A stretch of 64,000 nucleotides of DNA from Entonaema liquescens (taxonomy: Eukaryota > Ascomycota > Sordariomycetes > Xylariales > Xylariaceae): assembly GCA_902805475.1 (NCBI GenBank), contig CADCSX010000007.1, positions 1,612,001 through 1,676,000 of the forward strand, read 5' to 3'. Positions 1 to 11,807 of this stretch are shown here, one piece after another; positions within the stretch are counted from its first letter, which is position 1, and every line of letters begins with the position of its first letter. The notes beneath the pieces were generated by a model. It saw only the letters and a list, made by a program, of their open reading frames with translations, searched no databases and was not told where the DNA came from. A program made the translations under genes and the position numbers.

Positions 1-136
1 TTGTTCAATTCCACAAAGGGAAAAAGAATAAGAGTTGAGGAGAAGAAAATTAATTAAGCCCTATTTTCTTACACAGGTCTTCGATTCTTCCCCCGCCTCA
101 TGTGTACCTGACAGCCTTGGTCGTCAATCATTCACA

Positions 137-2969
137 ATGGCTATGCTAGCTTCGAAGTCGTCTTTCCCGGCTTCATTAGCCTCTTCGAATTCCACTCTGG
201 TTTCGAGCGCGCAGTCATCTGGTATGGCTCCCGCGAGAAGACCGCCTGCTGTTCATGCCACCGGTCAAGCTTTCGCCAGCCCGACCGAGTCCGAGTTTTC
301 CGATCTCGATGGCCCTGATGCAGTTAAGAACTGGACCGAGGATCAAGTCTGTGACTATCTAAGGAGTGTCAAATGCGGAGAGTATGAGAAGTTATTTCGG
401 AGGAACAACATCAATGGCGAGAACTTGCTGGAAATGGATAAGGAGGTCCTCAAGGAGATGGGTATTGACAAAGTCGGCGATCGAGTCCGATTGTTTCTAG
501 GCATTAAGAAGCTCAGGACAAAGGCTTATGCGAATCAGAAGAGGCGCAACCGAGTAAGTTACCTAAACATTAAGTACCAACGTTATACTTGTGAAGCAGA
601 CTTTCGGATTGACTTCAGAAATTGTCTGAATTATTGTCTAACCCTTATTTTCAGGATTCATTCGGAGGGCTGAATTCCCAGTATGCCCCCTCTTCGACGG
701 GATCACCGCGACACCCTAACTCCGGTGGCCGTGGTATTGCTACGGCATCTGCCAAGAGATACTCGCGGCTCGATATGCAAACCTTGCCTATGACTTCGAT
801 GGCAGACGTCGCAAAGTCTTCATCGCGACCGAATTCGCCTTTACCTAACGCTGATGCCCGAGGTGTAAGACAGCCGAGATATCAGAACCAGCCGTATATG
901 AGCAATGCGACATCCAATTCGACCGCTCGAGGACCTAGCTCGCCGACTATGTCGAGCCGTCTGGTAATTACACATACACGGAATACCTCAAGTCAGGATG
1001 GTTCGCTGATGGCTGCTTTACCACAGGGTCAAGATGTCATCCGCGTCATCTGGAACGACGGTGTTACGAAGGTTGTGAAGATTGCCGACTGCAATACTTG
1101 CGAAGAAGTTATGCGGGTAACGTTACGAAAGTTCGCGTTACGGGAGGACCATGATCGCAATTACTGTTTCTGGATATTAGCCGGTGTTGACCCCGACCCT
1201 AAGCAGTGTCGTCGTCTCGGCGATACCGAACTATGGCGCATCGTTAAGGATCAGAAGCGACCAGAGAGAAACCGTCTCATTCTCCGAAGAGTCCCATCCG
1301 GCGAGCCAGGAGAGAAAGAGCTGCAGCGAGCTGCCTCTATTGCCATGGAAGAAGCCCAACAATCCCACGCCCGCGCTCTTGAGAATGTGCAAGATAAGAG
1401 GAGCCAAGAAAAGGTACAAAGGATATTGGGTGAGAGCTGGAACGAAGGACTCCAACAGCCGTTATCGCCCATTTCCTTCCAGGATCGTGAGAGGAACCTT
1501 AGCAATACTGCCAGAGATTTGGAACGACCCCCCAGTGATACTAGGGCCGTCCCGAGACGAAAGGTCATGAGACCGTTCGGTGGTCTGAGACCTCCCAGCG
1601 AGTTGATTACTTCCGATCTCACTTCATACTTCCCTGATCACCCTAGGGAAGACATTGACCGGACCGCCCGACTATCCATGCGTAGGTCTACTCGCCTAAG
1701 CAAGGTGAACAGCCGACTTAGTGTCGCTAGCAACTTAAGTTTCGCATCTAGCATTCAAGATGCACCCCTATCCCGACCATTGCAGATTCATGGTTGAACA
1801 GTGGTCAGCTTGCCAAAGTTAGGGCTCGCGAGAACCAAGGCCGCATGCCACACTCATTCCGAGATTCGATCGCTTCATCAGTACTGGACACTCTTCAAGA
1901 GGAATCTCCTATCGAACCTAACCGCAAGTCTTATGTTTCATTTGCAGATAGCGGCTCCGACACCAATCCGATAAGCATCACAGATCCGGAAGGGAATGTT
2001 CGTCAAAGTTACTTCGACGAATCCAGTACTCAGGGTTCTGGATCCCTAAAGGAAATCACTCAGGCCCTAAGTGAGGATGGTGAAGATGCTGACGAGGAAC
2101 TGCAGAGCTTCCTTGCCGGTGAATCATGGGACGACAACAAGTGGATGAAAGGTGCATTGATTGGTCAAGGATCGTTCGGTAGCGTTTACCTGGCTTTGCA
2201 CGCAGTGACTGGAGAGCTCCTTGCTGTCAAGCAAGTTGAGACGCCTTCGCCTGGTGCCAATAGCCAGACAGATGCCCGAAAGAAGAGTATGATCGAGGCT
2301 CTTAAGCGGGAGATCAGTCTCCTCCGGGATCTTCGGCACGCGAACATTGTGCAATACCTTGGCTGTAGCTCCTCGGCTGAGCATCTGAACATTTTCCTCG
2401 AGTACGTCCCTGGTGGCTCCGTACAGACAATGCTCAACTCGTATGGTGCCCTTCCCGAACCTCTTGTCCGCAGCTTTGTGAGACAGATCTTGAATGGACT
2501 CTCATACCTACACAACCGAGATATCATCCATCGTGACATCAAGGGTGCCAACATCCTTGTGGATAACAAGGGTACGATCAAGATTTCCGATTTCGGAATT
2601 AGCAAGAAGCTCGAGGCATCGAATATTCTTAGTGGCGCCAACAACAACAAGCACAGACCGTCGTTGCAAGGCTCGGTGTTCTGGATGGCCCCTGAGGTGG
2701 TTAAGCAGACTTCATACACCCGCAAAGCTGACATCTGGTCCCTCGGCTGCTTAGTTGTCGAAATGATGACTGGGGCACATCCTTTCCCAGACTGCAGTCA
2801 GTTGCAAGCTATCTTCAAAATTGGAGGTGGTAAGGCCGCTCCAACTATTCCTGAGAGTGCCAGCCCTGAGGCAGTCACGTTCTTAACCCAGACTTTTGAG
2901 ATTGACCACAACTTGCGACCAAGCGCAGACGAACTCATGCTGAGTCCGTTCCTCGCCCCGATTACCTAA
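137..2969 (+). CDS. STE11: MAP kinase kinase kinase Ste11 (one apparent frameshift)
   Basis: MAPKKK of the pheromone, filamentation and infection MAPK cascade. Exons are 137-553 and 655-2969, with a phase-0 intron (gtaagt...ttcag). The product would be about 910 aa, the usual length for the family. An N-terminal SAM domain (about residues 63-126) matches the Ste50 partner domain. A Ras-binding/ubiquitin-like domain lies at about 265-345 and a Ser/Thr kinase domain at about 638-907, with glycine loop GQGSFGSV, catalytic loop HRDIKGAN and DFG (DFGISKK). The start is the first ATG before MAMLASKSS; upstream in-frame codons lack an ATG. The frame breaks near 1765-1768 (CCCC): upstream reads ...SSIQDAP, downstream resumes ...PIPTIADSWL one frame over. 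One extra C would restore continuity. A 47-nt intron (1705-1751) could also bridge it but would delete a segment that looks conserved in orthologues. Assembly error is more likely than a pseudogene. Confidence 0.93.
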
Positions 2970-3905
2970 ACCGCATAGAGGCATGATAGCATATTCTCAA
3001 GCCAGTCTTTTCTTGATACCCTTTTGCGATGAGCGACCTATTATTCAATTCTTAGCATAACGAGGCCGGATTTTCTAGTGTCCAGATTCAACAACCTCTG
3101 AATAACCTTTGATCAGATGTGAATCCATTCAGTTACCGAGTTTCCCTACTGGGCGATACTTGGGATGGTCGCTTACAATATACTCCGACCTCGTATTTTC
3201 CATTACCAGTGATATCCACTCACGTTGATATCACTGAACCTTTTTAGTTTTATGGGATGGCATGTTAACGCCGCAACTGAAAATGTTAGATCGGTTTTAG
3301 GGGGGTAGTTAACGGAAATATCCATGAGATGGACGATGATGGAGGCATTTTAGTCCAGTAGATGGACAAGAAAATCAAATGATGCATTGATGCGGCGAAT
3401 TGGAGAATTGGTCTTAACGTTCTTTGCCAATTTGCGTTCTCTATTTTTTTTCATCGTCGGGGGTCTGTGATTTCGTGGAGGTTTTATGAGCGGCATTTGC
3501 GCAGTGGTGCTAAGCTGAGCTTTCGGTGGTTAATCAATGCATGAGAGCAAATGAAATGGAACGATTGGCCACGACGACTTCATCTTGCGCGGGCGAGGAT
3601 ATGTATTCATAGGCATTAAATAACCTTGCGAGGTTATAGAACGTGATGATAAATTAACAAGCATGGCAACTACTTTCGGCGTGTATATATATGTTTTGCA
3701 GTAAAGGATGCCATGGCTAGGCGCACCGTGCACATATCTTATTGTTAAGTGTAAACATGCGTCATGCTATCCGCACGTTGTTACAGTATTTATTAGAAAC
3801 AGTTCCTACACGACGCCGTTAATATTTGGGCTAAGCCAGTGCAAATTAACGCGGCATATCAAGCTTTTGCCTTGGAAGTAACATGGCTCATGAATCAACT
3901 ATACA
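2970..3905. other. Intergenic, convergent STE11/HTD2
   Basis: About 0.9 kb between two converging genes, so it must hold both 3' UTRs and terminators. It is AT-rich with no ORF that looks coding and no RNA gene recognised. It contains a G6 run at about 3299 and a T-rich tract at about 3443. Confidence 0.6.
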
Positions 3906-5112
3906 CTATATATTAGATTTTCCACTTATAGCAGTGCCTCTTACACTGAGACCTCCATCCTGGTCCTCTACCCAAACTTCCCATTTTCGAGACTTCCCTT
4001 CGGCTGACTCTTCCCCATTTCCACTGTACCTTACGCATACACGCATGGGCTCATTGACATAGAGAGGAGCTAGGTTCCGGTAGTCGATTTTATGGATTTT
4101 CTCATCCGGGTGGAGTCGTGATCTTAGCACTGAGAGCATTAGGGTAAGGGAGAGGGGTCCATGGAATAGCAAGTTACGGTGACCTTCCACTTCACGACAG
4201 AACTCCGGGTCGAGGTGAATCAAGTGTGCGTTGAATGTTAATGCGCTGTAATGGAAGAGAAGTGTGGGTGTTGGCGTGAGCGAAATTGAGAAATCGGGGG
4301 TATTAGGGGCTTCGCTAGAATCTCAGCCATGGTCACCAGGTTCACGAACAAGCAGAATTTCCAGAAGGGATAAAAAGGAGTGGTGTATATAAGTATGACA
4401 TACCCTTGACAATTCTGTCTCTTCCTAAGGCGGCCTTTGCGAGGGTTTCACGGGCTTGTTCTTTACTCACCCCACGCATAAAGACGAGACCTCTTCGCTC
4501 TCTTATCCCTCGGGACATAGAGGGGTCATTGGAATCTTGCTCCCTCATATACTCGCGCAGTACATCAACGAAGATCTTCTCTTGTCCCTCAGATCCCTTC
4601 ATTGTGACTTGGTCTACTCTCTCTTTGCACACAACCTTGGAAGAGTCCAACCGAAAGTCATCATTGAATTCAATGGAGCCGCCAGCCCACATGCGTCGCT
4701 CAAAAGGATCGCCAGGACTGTGCAACGGATCTGTTCCATCGGGACATAACTCAGATGCTGTTTTCTGTAACGGGAAGTAAACGAGATGGTGACCCTGTGG
4801 AAGTCTATACTTTGCATCGACCTTTTCGATAGTCTTGGCGCCAGCCTGGTATGCTGGGGCCTGGCAGCTTTCAGGTATGAAATCAGCTAAAGCTATGTTG
4901 AGAAGTGATGAGTTTGTTGGTGACATAACATCCCAGCTTAACTGAGTTGGACGAGCCAACATCTCAGCCTTGATAGCCTCGAATTTGCTTTGAAAAGAGC
5001 CATTGAAACTACTATACCCATGACACCAAATAGTAAAGTAAGGCCTAGAGGATGAATAGGTTAAACATTGAGACTTTTGAAGTCGGCGCAATGCTATATA
5101 AGGAACCTTCAT
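3906..5112 (-). CDS. HTD2: Mitochondrial hydroxyacyl-thioester dehydratase type 2
   Basis: 3-hydroxyacyl-ACP dehydratase of mitochondrial type II fatty-acid synthesis, which supplies octanoate for lipoate. Exons on the minus strand are 5112-4404 and 4321-3906. The 82-bp phase-1 intron starts gtatgt and ends ctgag, giving 374 aa. The N terminus (MKVPYIALRRLQKSQ, Arg/Lys/Ser-rich without acids) looks like a mitochondrial presequence. Family landmarks are LPQGHHLVYFPLQ, the segment with DGTDPLHSPGDPFERRMWAGG, and in the second exon HLDPEFCREVEGHRNLLFHG with GPLSLTLML, the hydratase (hot-dog) half. No frame break. It is divergent from CDC9 with 415 bp between start codons. Fungal proteins of this family are sometimes annotated as mesaconyl-C4-CoA hydratase; HTD2 is the better-supported name. 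Confidence 0.85.
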
Positions 5113-5527
5113 GATCCCATCGTTGTTAGTTGCTAAGCTAAAGCTGGAGCCGATGCGGACGAATATATGCCGAGGTATACATGTACTTATCGATAAAGCA
5201 TTACCACAGTGTTTAGTCTACTGATAGGTATGGTAACACTGTATGATGCCTGCACATTCGCGTTAAAAAAATCCTATTAACGCGGTTCAAGCCAGAGAAG
5301 TCGCGTCATGCTCCATGCTCAATATAGAGAAAATTGTTGGTTGCTGCCTTCCTGCCTGCACATACCCCAAAACTGCAATACGACAATAAAAAGCGTCGGA
5401 AGTCGCATCTCACCCAGTCAATTTGAATATTTTAATTTCTTCCCAATTCACCACAATTTTCACCATTGTGGCTTTGCGAAGTCTACTCAGAGTAGCAACG
5501 AGTACGTCTATTAGTAGACTACTCAAA
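5113..5527. promoter_or_regulatory. Bidirectional HTD2/CDC9 upstream region
   Basis: 415 bp separate the two divergent start codons. An inverted pair CGCGTTA (5259-5265) and TAACGCG (5278-5284) and a GTCGCGTC (about 5300-5307) lie roughly 220-270 bp upstream of CDC9. They resemble the MluI cell-cycle box core (ACGCG) that MBF uses at replication genes, including yeast CDC9. This is resemblance only; no perfect ACGCGT is present. Confidence 0.4.
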
Positions 5528-8500
5528 ATGGCGCCCAAGCAAGCTACCTTGGGGTATGTGAAATCCTCGCAGACCACCTTAGGGTGGGTCTTCCTTGTCT
5601 TCCTTGTCTTCCTTGTCTTCCTTGTCTTGTCTTCTTTGCATTCTTTGTCTATCGTGTGCATGTGCATGTGCTTGTGCGCGTGCGAGAAGTTCACTTGCGA
5701 GAAGTTCACTTGCTAATTGCCTACCTCTTATAACAGAAAGTTCTTTGGCCAACCCAATGGTCCTAAGCCTGCGCCACAGCAGTCGAAGCTTTCGTTTAGT
5801 ACGAAGTCAAGTAAGAAACCAAAGGAGGAACCAGAAGCTTCCAAGGACCAAGAACCGGCTTCGCCAAAAAGGAAATCCAGCGCCGATGGGTCGGAAAATG
5901 CTGATGCTGCAAAAGGTTCGAATTAGTCTTCACTATACGTACCTATCGTTCCAGCGCATAGCTAATCTTGGTGCAATTAGACACTAGAAAGCGGTCCCGG
6001 TCTCCTTCCTCTCCAAAGGGCAAGACGAAACGCTCCTCTACAAAGATAAAGGCCGAGACTGAGGAACCCGAGGAAAAAGAGCTTGAACAAGAGGCACCTG
6101 TAGTAAAAAGGCAACGAAAGGGTCGCCCTCGAATTGAAGATGACGATGAAGACGAGACTATGGCTGACGCGGAGCCGGTCGAGCCCAAGAAGTCGCCCAA
6201 AGGCAGAAGAAGCTCTCCAAAGAAGTCCCCAAAGAAGTCTCCAAAGAAGTCTACCCCCGTTAAGGAGGAGTCACCCGTACCTAAGCAAGAGGACGACGTT
6301 GTCAAAGAGGAAGCTTCAGAATCCGCGTCCGAAATAGAAAAGGAGGAAGATGATGAAGATGAGAAATCAGAAGTTGCAGCTAAGGCCCGAGAAAAACTCC
6401 AGACCAAGCTTCAGGGCAAGACGAAGGATGCATATCCTGATTGGAAGCCTGGTGCACCAGTACCTTACGCTGCATTATGCACAACTTTCTCACTCATTGA
6501 ACTTACTTCAAAGCGGCTCCAGATCACGGAATATTGCGCATTATTCCTCCGACAGGTCTTACGCCTGACCCCTGACGATTTCCTTCCAACGGTTTTATTG
6601 ATGATCAATAAATTAGCCCCAGACTACGCAGGCATCGAGCTCGGCATTGGCGAATCGCTTATCATGAAAGCCATAGGTGAAACGACAGGGCGTAGCTTAC
6701 AAGTCATAAAAGCTGATCAAAAAGAGATCGGCGACTTAGGTCTCGTCGCAGTCAAGAGCAGATCAACCCAGCCAACCATGTTCAAACCCAAACCGTTAAC
6801 TATCAGAGCTGTGCATAAAGGTTTAATGGATATTGCAACAGTGACCGGAAACGGCGCCCAGGGCAGGAAAGTCGACGGGATCAAGAAACTATTGTCATCT
6901 GCTGATGCTAACTCGGCTGGTAAGGTCGATATCCATAAGGACAAGGGCGGCCCTAGTGAAGCCAAGTATCTGATCAGGTTTCTGGAAGGGAAACTCAGAT
7001 TAGGCTTGGCGGAGAAGACTGTCCTTGTCTCCATAGCACAAGCTATGATATGTCACGAAGCAGACCAAAAAGGTAAAGCACCCAGTGCTAAGGAGATAGA
7101 AGAAGCAGAGGCTATGTTGAAGACGGTGTACAGGTTAGTGATCCGGCTGGGCGTTCACATTGGTTATTCTAACACGAAGCAGTGAACTTCCCAGCTGGGA
7201 TGTGATTATCCCCGCCATGGTGAAGAACGGCATTATGAGATTGAAGGAGACTTGCAAGCTTCGCCCAGGAGTTCCTCTCAAACCCATGCTTGCGAAGCCT
7301 ACGAAAGCAATTACAGAAGTTCTAGATCGATTCGAAAATCAGACTTTCACCTGCGAGTATAAGTATGATGGAGAAAGAGCACAGATTCATTATGTTGCCA
7401 AAGACCATTCTGATGAGTATATCGACGCCCTACCTGGTGCTACGAAGGAAGCTGCCAAGGGTGTTGCGTCTATCTTCTCGCGAAACTCGGAGGACTTGTC
7501 GAAGAAATATCCCGATATTCTTGCAAAACTTCACACTTGGATCAAAGACGGTACCAAGAGCTTCGTATTGGACTGCGAAACCGTCGCCTGGGATGTAACC
7601 GAGAAAAAGGTTCTCCCCTTCCAGCAGTTAATGACACGGAAGAAGAAGGATGTCAAGGTAGAGGACGTGAAAGTAAAAGTCTGTGTCTTTGCGTTTGACT
7701 TGTTATTCCTAAACGGGGAGGCAGTAGTCGAGAAGTCGCTCCGAGAACGTCGCGAGTTGCTTCATGGTGCTTTCCAACCAGTTGAGGGCGAGTTTGCTTT
7801 TGCAACACACATGAATGGTAGGGAGCTCGATGAGATCCAGACTTTCTTGGACGACAGTGTCAAGGCTTCGTGTGAGGGCTTGATGGTCAAGATGCTTGAC
7901 GGTGCGGAGAGTGGGTATGAGCCTAGTAAACGAAGTCGAAACTGGCTTAAGGTGAGAATCTCAACAGTCTTATTTATGAGGCATTACTAATAATGGAGTA
8001 GATCAAGAAAGACTACCTTTCAGGAGTGGGTGACTCTCTTGATCTAGTAGTCCTTGGCGCCTACTACGGCAAAGGCAAGCGTACGTCTGTTTATGGTGCC
8101 TTCCTTTTGGCTTGCTATAACGCAGCTACGGATACCTATGAAACGATCTGTAATATCGGCACTGGCTTTTCCGAGCAAGTTCTTGAAGATCTTCACAAGC
8201 AACTCTCCGAGATTGTTATTGATCGCCCCAAGCCATTCTATTCGCACTCATCGGGTGGACAGCATCAACCGGACGTCTGGTTTGAGCCACGCTATGTCTG
8301 GGAAGTACGGACGGCAGATTTAACGCTAAGTCCAAGGTATAAGGCTGGATTGAAAGAAAACGTCGACCCATCGGGCGAGAAGGGAATTAGTTTACGATTC
8401 CCCAGATTTATCAAAGTGAGAGACGATAAGAAACCGGACGAGGCGACAAGTAGTCGTCAAGTGGCGGAGTTATATAGGAAACAGGAGAGCGTGACGAAGA

Positions 8501-8538
8501 GCAAGGGCCCCTCGGTAGATGATGACTTCGAATACTAA
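5528..8538 (+). CDS. CDC9: ATP-dependent DNA ligase I
   Basis: Replicative DNA ligase that seals Okazaki fragments and excision-repair nicks. Five exons: 5528-5553, 5737-5915, 5981-7133, 7183-7951, 8002-8538; introns of 183, 65, 49 and 50 bp; 887 aa. The N terminus carries a PCNA-interacting box, QATLGKFF (Q-x-x-L-x-x-F-F), split by intron 1. A long Lys/Glu/Ser-Pro-rich disordered region follows, with repeated KKSPKKSP and KRSRSPSSP basic clusters likely to act as NLS. The DNA-binding domain comes next, then the adenylation domain with motif I KYDGE (lysine about 513), and the OB fold with WLKIKKDYL and DSLDLVVLGAYYGKG. Intron 2 has a weak donor (gttcga); phases agree throughout. The ATG is the first in frame and lies immediately before the PIP box. 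No frame break. Confidence 0.95.
5588..5634. repeat. 9-bp tandem repeat in CDC9 intron 1
   Basis: About four to five copies of a 9-bp CT/TG unit (CTTCCTTGT) lie inside the first intron, making this intron (183 bp) about three times longer than the others in the gene. It also continues as a pyrimidine tract. Confidence 0.8.
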
Positions 8539-9920
8539 GAAGGGACGATCGATGATCTGGCTTTATGGCTTGGCTATGTATCATTACCACCTAATAAGCT
8601 GAGATAATTATGACGCGGTCCACCATCTCATTGTTATCTGATCTAGAGTATTCTTATTTTCACTAACCCGTGACAGGAGACTAATGTATAACAGAAGGAT
8701 GTCGAGGCCCAACAAAAGCATTCACCATTCGTGATCGAGTAAATACTTATCGGCATTGCCATCAAGCTAACTTAGCAGTTCCTTGAAAGGTCTTGCATAC
8801 CAAGACCTGCAGCCATACGACTCGGATGTGTCTTGCCGCTATAACTCCCGATTATTGCATGCAACATCCATCCGCCCCATCGTCGACCTAAATAATAGTA
8901 ATTAGCACGGTACTATACGATAATGAAGATGGAGGTCCGTAGCCTTCAAATAGGGGTGGCATGAGAAGCTCGAATATTTTGTTTATACATGCATGTCCCC
9001 CTTTTATATCTCCAGGGGGCTGGCTGCAGTGTCCCATTCGGGGGCACTGCCCTACATGTTATAAATAAACTCCATGACGTGGGTGTTAATATTAACAAGG
9101 TAAGAAGACCCTATGATAGGTAGTGCGAACTATTAAACATTGGAAGGACGATAAAGATCCCTTCCTATCACGAGTCCACCTACCCAGCTTCGACCAAAGT
9201 CAGGACTATTGGTGTACTTGCCCATACGTCATACGCATGCTATATATTAAGTAGGCAAGTCGACTCTACGGATTTCTCCTTCGGGCTGCCGTCGGTACTA
9301 GTACATGATTCACGATATGGCAGTTCCCAGCTGGGGCCACAACGTGTATCCTAGGAGAGCCTTATTGCTTGCCTCACGATGGTACCGCTGAGAAACATCC
9401 TATCCACGGCTATTCCGTTATCCTGAGGTGACACCCGCTCGTGACTCTCGTGACTCGAGCCTCGTGTTAGGTATCCTGTCTCGCGGCCTATCGGTTTTGA
9501 AGCGCCAGTGTTGTTGCACAGCGCCTTGTCTACGCATGGAAATACCGGTCGTGCACTTGGATTAGGTGTCGCGCAGTGACGCATCGACTTCGCCAGCTGT
9601 TATTCTAGATTCACGCGCGGGGACTGACGGACTGCGCGTTATAATTATTTCTGCTGGTTATCTTCTTCTTCTTCTTCTTCCTCCTCGGTTGCTTCCTTGC
9701 GGGGACTTCACGACGTAATGATACACTCAGTCGACAGGATACACATTCACTAGCAACGACGACGACAACAACGACGAACGGATAGATAGATACCTAAGCG
9801 AAACATTCCGGTCTTGAAATATACCAGAGATCCCCCAACCCCCAACATACGCACGCACGCACGCAACGCCTCACGAGCGCAAACAGCAATCCACCTCGTC
9901 ATTCTTCACAAGCGCTCTCC
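8539..9920. other. Intergenic stretch, no gene recognised
   Basis: 1.4 kb with the CDC9 3' end on the left. Apart from a CTT run (about 9661-9680), short GATA (about 9780-9790) and ACGC runs (about 9850-9865) just upstream of the small gene at 9921, nothing is recognisable. No tRNA or coding ORF is convincing. Confidence 0.5.
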
Positions 9921-10229
9921 ATGTCGGCGCAAGAAGACCAAACCTCCACCTCCACCTCCGAAAACATGCCGCCACCCGAAGAAGAGGTTCCGGCTCCGGC
10001 TCTGCCTGCGCTCCTCAGCTGCCCGTGCCCGTGCCACGAGAACACGGAGACGCACGAGGGGCGGCCGTGGATCGGGTTCAGCAACGCGGGGTACGTGGTG
10101 TGCGCGGTGTGCTGGGTGGAGGCGTACACGCGGGCGCACGGCGGGGACCAGCGGTTCGGGTACGATTGCGAGAAGTACCTCCGTGATCAGGGGAAGGATC
10201 CGAAGGTGCCGGCTTCGAAACAATGTTAG
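9921..10229 (+). CDS. Small Cys-rich hypothetical protein, GC3-saturated
   Basis: 102-aa ORF with no recognised family. The first 33 residues are Ser/Thr/Pro/Glu-rich and likely disordered. Cysteines follow as CPCPCH (C34, C36, C38, H39) and CAVC (C61, C64), then C83 and a C-terminal Cys, an arrangement that could bind a metal. Codons from about 10010 to 10190 end almost exclusively in G or C, a strong coding signal and unlike the mixed third positions of the neighbours. There is no signal peptide or membrane segment. No splice sites are needed. It stands alone between two gene-poor stretches. Alternatively it is one exon of a larger unrecognised gene, or non-coding GC-rich DNA. Confidence 0.5.
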   Translation: MSAQEDQTSTSTSENMPPPEEEVPAPALPALLSCPCPCHENTETHEGRPWIGFSNAGYVVCAVCWVEAYTRAHGGDQRFGYDCEKYLRDQGKDPKVPASKQC

Positions 10230-11807
10230 AGAGGGAGGGGAGGGGATTAGTTACGAGCAAAGTGGAAATGAAAAGAAATGGAGGAGAAAGGGTTGGGTGG
10301 TGGAGTGTAGGGGAAGGAAGGGTTGTGGTGATGCTGAGAACGAATATTAAGAGATCAAGGAGGAGGGGAAGCTGGATAAGGAGACGGAGGAGGAGTAGGT
10401 AGGTAGGAAGGAATAGAATAGTATTGATATCAAAAGATATATGATTACTTGATGGATGACGAATATGCTTGTCCCGTGAGACTCGGATATGTCTTAATGG
10501 TATAGCTAACAACGAGCTTTGATGTTAGTATAAGATACCCTCTTAAGAGCTTTGGAAGTTATATAGAGATGTTATTAATTTTAATATTACTCGACTATCG
10601 TCTACATCCAACTTAACTTAGGTTTCCGTTTAACATTATTAGATAAATAGTAGAGTGCTTCCTAAGGCGACTTGCACTTTACTTCCACATCATGATATAT
10701 ATCCCCATATCACCGAGTGTACATCACTATACCCATTATCACAAACTATACTTCCCCAAATACTGTCTCATCGATACTTTAGCATATATGTTTCAATTCA
10801 CACTACACGCTACCGTTTCGTCAAACGCCGACAAGACTAAAAAAAACCCTCATCACCAAGGAAAACCAAACCCCCCTTTTATATAACACCAAGACCGAGA
10901 CCAAGCAACCAACTCTCGGCAAGACTTGGCAATCCACAATAGTATACACGTATTCCCGAGAACCAATTTTCCAAGCCCCCTGAAACTGTTTATGAGAGCC
11001 CACTCAAAATTAAGATATGGTAAGTAATTGAAATATGGTGGTGAAACCTCTACCCCTTACTAGTAGTAATAATGCCACTATCGACAATAGCTCAAAATTA
11101 GCAAACCACCATACTTACATAGGTATACTCGCAGGATACCAAGCTGTAGATGCGACAAAATATCTGCTACATAAGCGTGGCACACTTACATGATGTACTA
11201 TGCGGGTTCCTCGCCTTTTCCTTGGCAGTAGTGAAAGTGAAGAGTCCGTGTCATGTTAAAACTATGCAGTCTAATAATATCCGTTAAGCTTAGTTGACGA
11301 AGTCAGTAATCCAGATATACTTCCCCAGAATACGTTCCCGTATCTGATAGTAATGCACCTGATGCTTCCCCTATCATCCGGATAAAAAGGGGCCTGGAAA
11401 TACAAACTATCGAAATTCAGTCAAAGCAACGATCAAAATGAATAATAACTTAAGAAGGCAACTCTTATATTCTATTATAATTCCTGTAGACACAATAAAC
11501 ATAGGTATTTATAATTGCAATATGAATTTATAAAATATCCCGTACGTGCTCGGTGTTAAATATCTTATCTACCATCAAATATGGCCCATGCTAAGCGAAC
11601 GAACGCTACCAAGGATATCACGCAACTACATAATGCAATCTTGCTGTCCCTCGGTCATCTATACCGCAATATCAATGCCAGGAAGAAAAAAAAAACAAAT
11701 CGGCTATGTCGAATTCAAAGTAACTTAAATGCCCCCTAACGCCCTGCAATGCTTAATGCCGTCCCATAATTTGGGCCAGAGCGACCTGGGTATAAATCTC
11801 CGCACAC
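10230..11807. other. Intergenic stretch, AT-rich
   Basis: 1.6 kb of AT-rich sequence downstream of the small gene and downstream of the protease. It has repeated GGTAGGTAGG-like motifs near 10395 and poly-A runs near 10840 and 11688. No gene or RNA recognised. Confidence 0.5.
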
